DNA of 64,000 nucleotides from Pontederia crassipes. Its lineage: Eukaryota > Streptophyta > Magnoliopsida > Commelinales > Pontederiaceae. A program made the translations under genes and the position numbers. Shown piece after piece: positions 23,356 through 34,640 of the stretch. The stretch covers positions 58,184,547 through 58,248,546 of the forward strand of contig CM060194.1 in assembly GCA_030549335.1 (NCBI GenBank), given 5' to 3'. Position 1 is the stretch's first letter, and each line of letters opens with the position of its first letter. The notes below the pieces were generated by a model, which had not been told where the DNA came from, did no database searches, and was given only the letters and a program-made list of their open reading frames with translations.

Positions 23356-23572
23356 CACTACAAGAATAATGCAAATTACAGACTGTCAGAACTATCTGTA
23401 ATTTGCAAAAAATCATCGAAAAATTGTAATTTTTGACGAAATTGATTCGACGAAGAAATGGTCGTCGCAAATCATTTTCGACGGTCGAAAAAATTCGTCG
23501 ATAGTTCCGACGATTATGACCATCGCAAATATCCGGCGGCCGCAACTGCCGAAAGTTTTGGCAGTCTATAGT
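23356..23572. mobile_element. Truncated CACTA end (ACCGTCGG-type family)
   Basis: Begins CACTACAAGAATAATGC at 23356. It has a palindromic subterminal unit (ATTACAGA...TCTGTAAT) and (A/T)CGACG / GTCGAAAA words. It stops at about 23572, where a gypsy fragment begins, so only one end remains. It is nested against the preceding CACTA. Confidence 0.6.
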
Positions 23573-23574
23573 AT

Positions 23575-24060
23575 ATGCACATTCTCAGTGTGCCGTCATG
23601 CTTCTTTTGGAAGAGAACGTGTTCTCCATATTGTGCCTTTGAAGGTCGTATGAACCCGGCCTTCAATAACTCTTCCAATTGCTTCTTGAGTTCGGCCAAC
23701 TTAGGGGGTGCCATTCTGTATGGTCCCATGGCGGGTGGCTGCCACCGGGGACCAATTCAATGGCATGGTCGACATCCCTTCGGGGTGAAAGTTTCTTTGG
23801 CAACTCCTGGGGCATGACATCCTTGAATTGGGCCAAGATCCTCTGAACCTCCTTTGGGATAGGACAGTTCCCTTGATCTTCCTGAAGCTTAAGGGTCGCC
23901 AAGTATGTAGCCTCCCTATGTCAGACACCCTTGCACACTTGCATGGCCGACAACAACTTCGACTTCACATTCGCCCTTTTCAAAGGAACTTCATGTGTCC
24001 TCTCCTTGGACACAAGGCATAACCCCTCCTGGGTCACACAAACTTCAGAGAACATGTCGA
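23575..24060 (-). pseudogene. Ty3/gypsy reverse-transcriptase N-terminal fragment
   Basis: Minus-strand frames show 'FKDVMPQELPKKL' upstream and '[20 protein letters not shown]' followed by [12 protein letters not shown] and [14 protein letters not shown]. These are the linker and first part of a gypsy reverse transcriptase. A frameshift lies between the two parts and nothing downstream of the first RT motif remains. It is a distinct lineage from the element at 29126-37660. Confidence 0.75.
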
Positions 24061-25365
24061 GGAACTCCTATATAATAATATATGATTGAATTTTCAAAAA
24101 ATAAAATACATTTGAAAAAATTGAGAATAATCATATTCTTCTATTTTTTATTTTTATTTTTATAGGGTTTTTAAATTATTATCTCTCAACTTATAGTTTA
24201 TCTTTGTTATCATCTACTTTTTTTCACTTTTGAATGACTATGTGATGCCGCGTGACTCTCTAAAAACAAAATTTTCATCACATCATTAATGAAAAAATAT
24301 CCTAGAAATATAATTAGAAATTTTAATAATATTGCGCCCTAACGAGTAGATGGATTTGTCTCAAGTTCAATTACTCGTCGTTTGATCAGAAAAATATCTT
24401 TTCTCTTTATTTCAATTTAGAATTAGTCGAGTGCTAATAATTTTAAATACTGAGAAGAGAGTATAAAAAAAATGTCGTACCACTCTTAGCAAAGACAGGG
24501 CCCCTCATATCCTCGGATCGCAAATTGAACCATGCATTGTGAACCGATTCAATTGATTGTTACCTTTTTTTCTTCAATTTCCATTTCTTATGAGAACTAC
24601 AAATATTTGCAAATCGGACCAGTTAAACCGGCAATTTCAGGTTTATACATTAAAGAAAACTCGTACATTTATCATTACTGGCTTCAATCCAAATTAACAA
24701 CAAAGAGAGGATTATTCATTGATCATATTCATAGAAATGTGAGGATGATGAGATTGGTATAGAAAATAAAGTGTGGTAATTCTCATGTCCTCCGCACGAG
24801 ATACATTTTTGCAGTACATAGACTTAGATGCATTAACTAGGACATTAATTGGATCTTGTGGATCCCCTTTCTATGGATCATTACTCAATTAATTTGTTTG
24901 AGTTTTAGAAGGCGTTCGAAACCTCCTTGAGCAACATATAATAATTTCTAGTTTAATGCTTACTTATGTTCATTTTTCTTTATTCTTTTTAGTTTACGTC
25001 AATATGATGTCTTCCTTTGTAACAACGGAAAAAGAACGGTTGAGTCATGTTTACGTCTCAAATTAAATGGTTTGCTAACACAAACAAAAACTGTGGGTGA
25101 GAAAGCTTTTGGCAGCCAGTAGGAGTTGAAACTCTATAAAATAGGGCAGGACCTCATCAAATATATAGATCACCTTTCTTTCATCTATTTTCATCCGGCT
25201 CTTGTTCATTAATGTCCATCACAAAAAAGAGTCAAGAAGTACTGAAGTCTCCATATACACATATGATTTGAGGGAGAAAGGATAGAGCTGTAACAAGAAA
25301 TCCACTGAAGATACTATTTAGTCTATTTTTTTCCTCTTAAGCCTTTTCGGCCTGTTGGGAGGCTA
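24061..25365. other. Spacer and 5' region of the 25366 gene
   Basis: No gene is recognised in 24061-25100. A TATA box (CTATAAAAT, 25134-25142) lies about 230 bp before the start codon used. A pyrimidine-rich leader (TTTTTTTCCTCTTAAGCC) precedes the ATG. The flank shows no obvious similarity to the flanks of the 8992 and 18122 genes. Confidence 0.5.
25134..25142 (+). promoter_or_regulatory. Putative TATA box of the 25366 gene
   Basis: CTATAAAAT is the best TATA match upstream of the gene. The distance to the ATG implies a leader of about 200 bases, longer than in the other paralogues. Confidence 0.5.
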
Positions 25366-26595
25366 ATGGCAAATAGGTTGGCTCCGGCGTTTCTGCTGGC
25401 GGTCTTACTCCTGTTTGCTCCTCTTGTTGCTGTGCAATGGGGTTTACTTGGCCGCGTTGCGTTTAGGGGCTGGATCAGAAATTTCCTGAAAGGCTTCAAC
25501 CGAGGAGAGAAAATTTATGATTGTTATGAGAAAGCAAAGTCCGTTTACGAGAGAGTTCGCAGTTATTTCACCGAGTACGGCTTTCAAGCTACATTGAAGT
25601 GGACCGGTGATCGATACGTCGTGGAGCTCGGCATCGCGGGCGTCACGACGGCCGATGCTTTTGTCATTTCCACCGCGGACTGCCTCGTGTGGACGGACAA
25701 ATGCCTGGCGGCCGTGGCATGCACCAGAGAAGAGTGCCAAAAATTAGAGAACACATGCCCCAAGTCCCCCAACCCGTCCGACGCCTGCACCTACAACTTT
25801 AGCGGTCTGGTGCAAGGATATCTCTCCAAGGGCACCTTCACCTTCGGGAATAGCCCCCAGCAGCAGACCTCTTCGATAACGTACGGGTGCAACCAAGTGA
25901 ACAATCTATCCAGCAGCTTCCCCAACCTCGTGGGTCTCGGTCCAGGGCCCCTTTCTCTGATATCTCAACTGGGCGTCCCCAAGTTCTCTTATTGCTTCAC
26001 TGACTACTTCAACACCACTGCTACCAGCCAGATGTTCTTTGGTTCCTATGCGAACTTAGATGTGGGCGAAACTGGTGTTTCCACAATTCCAGTTGCCCCA
26101 TATCTCGACAACTACGGCTACTTCCTCAATTTGAGTGCGATATCAATCGGTGGTGCGAAATTTCAGTTCCCTGCAGCTCATTCCGTATTGATCGACACAT
26201 CAGAGCCATATACATATCTGGAGAAGGAGGTTTACGTCTCGTTCAAGCAAGAAATGACTAATCTATTCCGTAACAACGGGATCGCCGTGTACCAGGACTC
26301 TCAGTTCGACTTATGCTTTCATGAGCCATCGAACGCGGACTTTGTACCTATCATGACATACTACTTTCAAGATGTTCCTATGAATGTTCCCATTCGGAAT
26401 TACATGTATCGCGTCGGTCAGACCAGAGAGATTTGCTTGGCGGTGAAGTCGACGGAGTCGATAATGAATGAAAGCATCACCTACTCAATCTTGGGAAGCT
26501 TCCAGCAGCAGAACTTCCAATTCATATATGATCTACAGAAGAAGACGTTATCCTTCAGGAGCATCCAATGCGATCAGATTCAACCTCGCACATGA
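25366..26595 (+). CDS. Secreted A1 aspartic protease homologue with reciprocal active-site loss (409 aa)
   Basis: Divergent intact single-exon family member. Residues 1-23 are a signal peptide (FLLAVLLLFAPLVAV). A basic, helical-looking segment (28-70) replaces the Pro/Gly-rich linker of the others. The first active-site motif reads FVISTADCLVW, so Ser102 stands where the catalytic Asp should be. The second site reads LIDTSEPYTYL, keeping Asp277 with Thr-Ser after it. The flap-containing sequence is missing (CTYNFSGLVQGYLSKGTF). Family landmarks are LVGLGPGPLSLISQLG (188-203), KFSYCFTDYF, MFFGSYANL and the C-terminal YSILGSFQQQNFQFIYD. Only about five sequons are present and the protein ends at QPRT without a hydrophobic tail, so it is probably soluble and apoplastic. 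Codon use is more GC-rich than the surrounding DNA. An AATAAA word lies at 26696-26701. It is very likely catalytically inactive; its function is unknown. Confidence 0.9.
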   Translation: MANRLAPAFLLAVLLLFAPLVAVQWGLLGRVAFRGWIRNFLKGFNRGEKIYDCYEKAKSVYERVRSYFTEYGFQATLKWTGDRYVVELGIAGVTTADAFVISTADCLVWTDKCLAAVACTREECQKLENTCPKSPNPSDACTYNFSGLVQGYLSKGTFTFGNSPQQQTSSITYGCNQVNNLSSSFPNLVGLGPGPLSLISQLGVPKFSYCFTDYFNTTATSQMFFGSYANLDVGETGVSTIPVAPYLDNYGYFLNLSAISIGGAKFQFPAAHSVLIDTSEPYTYLEKEVYVSFKQEMTNLFRNNGIAVYQDSQFDLCFHEPSNADFVPIMTYYFQDVPMNVPIRNYMYRVGQTREICLAVKSTESIMNESITYSILGSFQQQNFQFIYDLQKKTLSFRSIQCDQIQPRT

Positions 26596-26695
26596 AAATA
26601 TTTAATCAGTATTTGGTAAAATTATATGCCCCTCCCTTGGTTCCCCCTGTACGTGTATTTCTGTTTTGTGGTTAAACGGGGGCAGTAATTATATC

Positions 26696-26701
26696 AATAA
26701 A
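26696..26701 (+). terminator. Candidate polyadenylation signal of the 25366 gene
   Basis: AATAAA about 100 bp after the stop codon. Confidence 0.45.
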
Positions 26702-29120
26702 CGGGGAGCTGACCTCCATCGTCATCTAAGTAGTTGTGTGGTTAATTATAGGCTTTAAATCCCATAGGACTAGGGATTTACTTTTAAGTGGTTATCCTGC
26801 CAATGTATTCTATTTTTCATGTTGTACTAAGCTTCGGCTTTTATTATTATTTTTATTGTATTATTAGTAAACATTATATGATGATGCTGTTGATGATATT
26901 TGGCCGACCTAATAACTTATCAACTTGGAATGATCAAAGATGATATTTCTTTCATCTCGAACTCATGAATAGCCAGAAGTAATTAAGCGGTTTATTTGAA
27001 TTAATAGCGGATTTGTTTCAGTATCTGCCAATTTATTAATGTACACAAGTGTACATGTCAAATACGAGTTTAATGCGGCAGCAAAAAAAAAAATATTATT
27101 CATCATTTCCAATTTCCATTGGCTGGGGAAAATTAAGTAAAAAAAAAACCTGAAAAGGAAACAAAAGAAAATTCAAAGGAAAAAACATCTTATGGTGATC
27201 ATGCAGTGTATTTAGATATAATTAGTTTGAAGGTATTATTAAATTGTTTGAAATCACATTTGCATTTGTTTTTAACGGGGAAATCACACTTTATCTCTTT
27301 CAAAATTATTTGTTCAATTACAATAACAAATTAACATTTGAATTATTATATTATATTTTTGTAATAATCAACTTATATTATATATATATAGCAAGAGTGG
27401 GAAGATAATAAATTAGGAAAAATAATTTTTGTATTTATTATATCTAATCTTCATCGTAACATTAATAATTAGAAAACAACAATTATATTATCATAAAAAG
27501 TATCGTAAATACATGTGATAGTAGAAATTAGTAGGTTTACTAAATAAAATGCACAAAAAGTACTATAATAAATTGATTATTACCTTTATAACGAAAGCTC
27601 TTAAATGAGTATAAATTAAATTTGAATATTATCTCATTACTTAATTAAACTCATTTATGTCATTTTGTACATCAACAAATTCAATTATTATGTTTATCAA
27701 ATACTTATTTTGTAGCATATAACTTAGCCACTAAATTATGTTTGCTCATATTTAAGCGCGTGTTATGCGTTCATTGCGCTATTATCCGCTCATCAGCTGT
27801 TGTCCGCTTATCTAACAATTATTTTGGCAAAATATAGCTTACGTAGAGAAAATTTAAATTCAACTTTCAAAAGCATCGCCACCTTCCATATCTTTTGGGC
27901 CGTATAAATAACTAAAGTCCTAATCTTATCATAAATAAACTCTTTGGTTATTTTTTTTACTTTTTAGATGGAAATTCATCCTCAATTTTTAATCTAATAG
28001 TATGCTATTTTTCCAAATGCAACAACCTAATGCCATTTAAAAAATATATATAAAAAAACGCACGCAGATAGCATGATAATATAATCCTATATTGTTTTAC
28101 TTTCATTCTAGAATGATAGCATTATAAAATGAATGTCAGAATCTGCTAAATTTTTGCTCTGGAGTTCAACTTGGACACGGAGTATAAGATTGAGGTACCT
28201 AATGATGCCATTGCTTCGATCTTTTTTTGCATGAAAAAAAAAATTTGATATTTTAATTAGACGTGTACTTTAAGATGAACTAAATTAATCGAAGACGAAG
28301 TTTCCGAAATGAAAATTTTTATACAATCCTACTTCCTACATCTGGCATCTGTTGAATTTTTGACATCTCGGTACTCTGACCAGCAACTTTTGACTATTGC
28401 ATCGTCTTGTTTTACATGTGTAATTAAAACGGCTTGACCTAACTTGAGCTCGGAACTTTACAGTACATCGTTGTCGTGACTTAGAAAGCCAACAAAATAA
28501 CACAAGGAGAAGAAAAGGAAGCAAACCATAGATTTGATCCAAAATAAATTCGATTAATTATGTTAAGTCAATTAATCGGAATCAAACTTCAAAAAGATTC
28601 ATAACATACTATCACAGCGGCAATGTAAAAAAGTAAAGTATGCAAAAAAAAAAAAAAGGGCACACTTTGCCCTTTGGTTTAGCGTTGGGGCAGTATGTTA
28701 CATCATCAATACATCCATAGAAGGAATTTGATTTGCATGAAACGTGTGGTTTGAGGTTTTGAAGTGATTAAAGGTTTAAGTTGGGTTAGATACGAGAGAT
28801 CCCCACGGACGTATCTCCACTTGATAGAAAGTTTTAAAGCCAATTTTAAAATTTATAATTGCTTAGAAAATAGATTGAAGCTGTAAGCGCATAACAATTT
28901 TTGTAGTACTTAATAAAAAATTTACACTTGAAAAAATCTTTTTGAATGGAAAATTAAGTCTAAGAAAGTACTAAAATATAAAGTGTCTCTAAACTAGATA
29001 TCACAATGAATAAACTTATACTAATTTTTACAATCTTTTAATATAATAAAAAAATAATACAAAAAGACAAAAATAGGATAGGGATGAGCAGCTCTAGAGC
29101 TTACATGATAATTTTTTAAC
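26702..29120. other. AT-rich intergenic, no gene recognised
   Basis: The stretch has long A/T runs, short (TA)n and stop codons throughout. A small GC-richer patch at about 27750-27815 (GCGCGTGTTATGCG, TATCCGCTCATCAGC) looks like part of a small element but has no visible ends. The frame at 28336-28542 has no recognisable domain. Confidence 0.5.
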
Positions 29121-29125
29121 TTCTA

Positions 29126-31000
29126 TATAACGCCCCCAAATCGCACCGCGCCACGTGGCAGAATACGCTCCAGAGACGCTACGGGTCATTCTTACGTGTA
29201 CATCATATTGATCGAAATAAAGACTTTAACTGAGCAACTCATCAACGATAAATGCGAAATAACTAATCATCATTAAAAATAAAATAGAGTAATATCTTGA
29301 AATGCGAAAAATTGATAACTGACTTCATAGGAGTCTAAAGGAAAGCTAATACATCAAATGATAAAAAAGAAAGGAAAAAGCTATCCATCATCTAAAGGAC
29401 TCGATAAACATGTGCAATCACCTACGAGCTCGATCTGTCACAGTTGGCCACAATCATCATTGAGATCTTGGTCTGCATTTAAGAACATGCAGGGGAGAAA
29501 CCTCCCTATAAATTTTACAACTTAGTATGGAAGTAAAATAAATATCATAGTAGGATCATGATACTAGGCGTGAATCATAAAAGGTAATATCATAAGGTAA
29601 CATTATCATCAGATAGGAAAGTGAATCATGATCATAATATGGAATGATAGGAACATGCATAGGAATATATGAATAAGAGATAATAAATAATCATCATCAG
29701 AAAAAGGCAAAAGCCAGACATCATAAAAGAGATTCTTTATTCATATGTATTCATCTTCTTCAGCATCTTAATTTCATTTTTGACTTATTTGGAGTATATT
29801 TCAACCCACGGGAGGCCTACATCAACCCGTCCATCATCATCATAACGGGCAGAGCCAGCCCATAACTGACCGAGGTCAGCCCATAACTGTCCGAGGACAG
29901 CCCATAACTGGTCGTCACCAGTCCATCATAAAAAGAGCTCTCCATTTAACGTTTTATATTTTTTATCTTGCATCTTTTAATTTAACAAAATATAATTTGA
30001 TAAGAACTTTAAATCAGGATAAATGATATAATCATGGAGAGTAAATCAGGGATAAAATTTGACATCATCATCATCATACATAGATCATGATTAAAAACAT
30101 GGAATAAGGATTAAGAAATCATAATCATATGCTTAATTAGGTCGAAACCCGGGCCGAGTAGGGAGAAACTCGGGTCGGGTTATATAGGGTCATCCTCGGT
30201 AAAATCAAGAATAGCCCGGGCCGGGTTCGGGTCACACCCGAGCCGGATCGAGTCGTCTTCTTCTCGTAATCATCATTTTGTCCGACTGCTCGTCGTGCAA
30301 GGAACTCGGTCTGGGTCATCTTCAACGTGGGCCGGATTCGTCCGATTTGCAGAGCTCGAAGAGCGCAGCAATGGCAGATCCGGGCCGAGTTCTTACAAAC
30401 TCGGTCCGGAGAAGGACCTGCCCGGGTCAGGTTTGGTGAACCCGGGCCGGGTTCATCTTTCGCAAAAACTACGCGTCGCGCAGTTCGCGTTCCGTTCATC
30501 TTTTCCGGCGATGACCGGCATCAATTAACGTCATAAAACATGGGACAATAACCAGGAACTACCTTGAACATGATTCAAGTCTAAAATCAGGATTCTATTA
30601 CGAATCTACCCTAGTTCCATATCTCGAAGTTTCTATCTGAGAAACTTTACTGATGTCTTCCTCTTCTTCCTCTTCCTCTGTCCGCTCCTCTCTATTTGTG
30701 TGCACGTCCGGCGTCGTCCGCTTCCTCCGGTGTGTCCCCTATAAGGCGATGGCCGTCAGGGACGAGAAGAACGAAAAGGGTGCACGTAGAGGAGAAATTA
30801 TGGCCGGCTTCGTGAGAAAAACGAAAAGGGGGTTTCGATTTGATTTGGCCTCATATTTATAGGGAGAGGATCAGAGTTTAAATCAGAATTTAACTTCTCC
30901 CTGATCAAATCAAATCCAACTCAGATTTTATCCCCTCTTTATTTCCTTTTTTATCCTTTTCCTTTGTTTTTCTTTTTCGATAAATGTCTCGGGAGTTACA
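29126..31000 (-). repeat. 3' LTR of the gypsy element
   Basis: Read on the minus strand it starts TGTAACTCCCGAGAC and ends GGGGGCGTTATA. A TATA box (CTATAAATA, complement of about 30855-30863) lies about 140 bp into the LTR. It includes four consecutive short hairpins (29846-29921) and a region dense in CCCGGGCCGGGTT words (30140-30460). Small reading frames inside it have no coding support. Confidence 0.9.
29846..29921. repeat. Array of four short hairpins with covarying arms in the LTR
   Basis: In order: CGGGCagaGCCAG (degraded), CTGACCgaGGTCAG, CTGTCCgaGGACAG and CTGGTcgtcACCAG, each separated by CCCATAA. The unit spacing is about 21 bases. The arm sequences differ from unit to unit but stay self-complementary. 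The other LTR has the same array at 36505-36580. Confidence 0.75.
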
Positions 31001-31079
31001 TCATAAACCCCTTAAAATAAAATTCGTCCTCGAATTCAGTCAGAAGTCATGACTTACCAAAAAGTGCAGGAAATTCCCT

Positions 31080-31600
31080 TCGCATCTCAGACTCGAGTTC
31101 CCAGGTTGCCTCGTCACTTCGATGATGTCTCCAAACCACCTTGATCAGTGGTACATCTTTGTTATTGTGACGTTGAACCTTTGTCTCTAGAATCTGGATG
31201 GACTACTCCTCATATGTCAAGTCATCTTTGAGATTAGGTTCTTCATATCGTATCACATTTGTATCATCATACTTATACTTCCGGAGCATAGAGACGTGAA
31301 ACACGTTATGAACTCGCCCATAGGATGGAGGTAAAGCTAGTCTGCAAGCACTCTCTCCAACTAGCTCAAGTATCTCAAATAGACCAACATATTTTGGGCT
31401 AAGCTTTCCACTTTTACTGAACCTCATCACTCCCTTGGTTGGGAAAACCTTCAGGAGTACTTGATCGCCCGTCTGAAAAAACTTTGTTCACGTCGTCCTC
31501 TGTCAGCATAGAACTTCTGTCGAGCTTGAGCTGCCTTCATCATTTCTTGTATCAACTTGACTCTTGCTGAATATTTCTCTGTCTTCTTCAATTTTTTTCA
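31080..31600 (-). pseudogene. Integrase C-terminus and chromodomain of the gypsy element
   Basis: The minus strand gives an integrase tail (GPY/F-like 'YVGLFEILELVG', 'VHNVFHVSMLRKY', about 31390-31270). This is followed by a stop (31203-31205) and then a chromodomain with VPLIKVVWRHHRSDEATWEL (about 31165-31105). This end is in a different frame from the upstream integrase; the shift lies near a T-run at about 31590. Confidence 0.8.
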
Positions 31601-31743
31601 TCTAAAATCTTCCTCTCACCTACCTTATTCCAGCATGCAGGTGAATGACATGGTATCTCATACAAGGCTGCAAAGGGAGCCATGCGAATGCTGGAATGGT
31701 AGCTATTATTGTAAGCAAATTCTATAAGTGGTAGGTGATCATC

Positions 31744-32694
31744 TCAGTTACCCTTCCAGTCAAGGGCACAAGCTCTTAACATGTCTTCAACTATTTGGAT
31801 GGTCCTTTCAGTCTGACCGTCCGTTTGTGGATGGAATGTCGTACTCTAATTCAACCTCGTTCCGAAAGAGTCTTATAGTCCTCTCTAGAATCTGGCTGTA
31901 AACCTTGGATCTCTGTCTGATACAATAGAGGTGGGGATCCCATGAAGTCTGATGATCTCTTGTACATATAGATCCAAAAGGCTCTGCACCGATTGTTTTG
32001 ACTTTATGGATAGAAAGTGTGTAGACTTTGTTAATCGATCCGCTACTACCCATATGGCATCATGTCCCTTCTGAGTACGGGGTGGACATGTTATGAAATC
32101 CATAGAAATGTCTTCCCACTTCCACTGTGGAATGGCGAGAGATGTGATATTTTCATAGGGCTTCTGATGTTCCACTTTTACCTGTTGGCAGACCAGGCAC
32201 TTGAAAACGTATTCAGCAATCTCTCGCTCCATGTCATTCCACCAGAAGATTCTTTGCACATCCTTGTACATCTTGGTGTTGTCCGGATGGATCGCAAATT
32301 CAGACTTGTGGCATTCATCCATCACTTTCCTTTTAAGAGCTTCATCACTTGGAACCCATAGACGATCTCTATATCGGATTCCACCATCTGCTGAGAGCTT
32401 GAAATCCTCTTCTTCCTTCTGACATCTTTCTAACATCTTCGTGTACTCGGGATCTTGGGCCTGAGCATTAATGAGCCTATCCACCAAATTTAGTTGTATA
32501 TGGTGCATCATCAGTACTGCTCCATTCCTTCCTGGTCTTGGCTTCCATACACTTAGCTCCTTCATCATCTTATACATACCCATCATCATGTGAGCTAGTG
32601 AGCCTTCCCACTTGCGGCTGAGTGCGTCTGCAACTGAGTTCACCTTACCAGGGTGGTAATTAATGGAGAACTCATAATCCTTCAAATATTTCAT
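31744..32694 (-). pseudogene. Integrase core region of the gypsy element
   Basis: The minus strand carries the RNase H end, then a zinc-binding HHCC region (FAIHPDNTKMYKDV, CLVCQQVK). The catalytic core follows with DFI, a central DRLTKSTHF and SDRDPRFTARF. Stops interrupt it at 31885-31887 and 31744-31746. In the intact family the core inserts cDNA into chromatin; this copy cannot. Confidence 0.85.
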
Positions 32695-32703
32695 CCATCT
32701 TCG

Positions 32704-33138
32704 TTATCGCATATTAAGGTCTCGTTGAGAGAAGACGTATTTGAGGCTCTTATGGTCGGTGAACACCTCAAACTGTACTCCATATAGGTAGTGTCGCCAA
32801 ATCTTCAACGCGAAGACTACCGCTGCCAATTCCAGGTCATGAGTCGGGTAGTTCATCTCATGCTTCTTCAACTTCCTAGATGCATATGCGACCACTTTTC
32901 CATGTTGCATGAGCACGCATCTCAGTCCTGTGCCGCAAGCATCACTGTACACCACATACCCATTTGTACCTTTCAGAATGGTAAGTATAGGTGCAGTGGT
33001 CAGTCTGGCCTTCAGTTCTTGAAAACTGTCTTCGTATTTCTGTGTCCATATGTACTTCACTCCTTTCTTCGTTAGGTTCATCAAGGGGGATGCAATCTTT
33101 GAAAAATCCTTGATGAACCTACGGTAGTAACCTGCCAA
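32704..33138 (-). pseudogene. RT end and RNase H region of the gypsy element
   Basis: Starts [19 protein letters not shown] (RT thumb/connection). It continues into an RNase H with '[11 protein letters not shown]', '[20 protein letters not shown]' and FTDHKSL. The frame is the same as the RT and integrase segments and is cut by a TAA at 32704-32706. Confidence 0.85.
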
Positions 33139-33180
33139 TCCGAGGAAGCTGCGAATTTCAGTGGCATGTTTTGGCCTTGG

Positions 33181-34017
33181 TCAGTGGGATACCTTGGAAG
33201 GATCCACAGAAATGCCCTTCTTCGAGATTATGTATCCAAGAAACGTAATCCGATCCAGCCAGAACTCGCACTTGGATAGTTTTCCATACAACTTGTGTTG
33301 CCTTAACTTTTTCAAAACTATATTCAAATGTTCCCTGTGTTGTTCTTCATTTTCCGAATAGATCAGGATGTCATCTACGAAGACGATGACAAACTGGTCC
33401 AAGTATGGTCTGAACACCCGGTTCATGAGATCCATGAAAGCTGTAGGGGCGTTCGTCAATCCAAAAGGCATCGCTAGAAATTCATAGTGACCATACCTTG
33501 ATCGGAAAGCTGTCTTCTGCACATCTTCATCGGCCACTCTAAGCTGGTGGTACCCACTTCGTAAGTCAATCTTGGAAAACACCGCGGCATTGGAAAGTTG
33601 GTCGAAGAGATCATCGATCCACAGTAGAGGGTATTTGTTCTTGACTGTGACTTTGTTTAGCATCCGGTAGTCGATGCACAGTCTTAGAGAGCCGTTCTTC
33701 TTTTTAACAAAAAGCACTAGAGCACCCTAAGGAGATACACTAGGCCTGATAAACCCCTTGTCTAAAAGTTCTTGAATTTGCTTCTTCAGTTCATGCATCT
33801 CGGCCGGTGCTATCCTATAGGGGGCCTTCGAGATCGGGGCAGTGCCTGGAAGGAGATCGATCCGAAAATCAATCTCCCGTGGAGGTGGTAATCCAGAAAT
33901 ATCGTCAGGAAAGACATCCGGAAACTCCCGAACTATATCCAGTTGTTGTAGTTGGGTCCATGGGTTGTCCGTCATCATCACATTTGTAAGAAAACCTCTG
34001 CATCCCTTTTGTATCAT
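33181..34017 (-). pseudogene. Reverse transcriptase of the gypsy element
   Basis: Two in-frame segments (34017-33727 and 33717-33181) separated by a TAG at 33727-33729. Landmarks are [61 protein letters not shown] and the catalytic FVDDILIYS. The end is a TGA at 33181-33183. Apart from stops the domain is complete. Confidence 0.88.
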
Positions 34018-34020
34018 GCT

Positions 34021-34640
34021 CTATGCTTTCAGGGCAGATATGCTAACGTTCTCGTCCTTTCCTGTGGTGCCTCTAACGGTGGCCTTGCGTTCACCTTGGG
34101 TACCAATGATCACCTTCTTCTGTTTGCATAGTACGACTACGTCATGGTAGGATAGCAAATCCATATCAAGAATGACATTGTAGTCCATCATAGGGATGAC
34201 TACCAGATCTACAGAAAAGTTCTTGCCCTGTATCTCTACTGGTACCTCAAGAAGGTACTTGGTGGCGTAGAACATTCCCATAGGAGTAATTATCTCCTTA
34301 GGGTGGCTTATATCATGTAGAGGCAAACTCAAAAGAGTAGCACAATCTTTAGATATAAAAGAGTGCGATGCACCCGAATCAAATAGCACTGTAGTAGGAA
34401 GACTAGCTATGGATAGTGTACCTCTAATGACTTCGGCATCCTCCGGTACTGCATCTTCCTCCAAGTGGAAGACCCGTTCACGCACCATGTTGTTTCCACG
34501 CTTAGTTGGTGCGGGTTCATCCTTCTTAGTAGGACAATCACGAATGAAGTGTCCTTGTTGATCACAATGCAGACATACCTCAGCCTTCATCCTACATTCT
34601 CCAATGTGGAACCTCCTACAGTGGGGACAGGCACTAGTGC
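34021..34640 (-). pseudogene. Zinc knuckle and protease of the gypsy element
   Basis: The minus strand shows a Cys/His region and a CCHC knuckle (CLHCDQQGHFIRDC). A pepsin-like retroviral protease follows with LFDSGASHSFIS. It ends at a TAG (34021-34023). This is a retroelement protease, unrelated to the host aspartic-protease cluster except by superfamily. Confidence 0.85.

Noticed and set aside
24335..24410. tRNA-like or SINE-like box (CAAGTTCAATTACTCG)
   Set aside because: Only a weak B-box resemblance, with no A-box at the right spacing, no tail and no target duplication.
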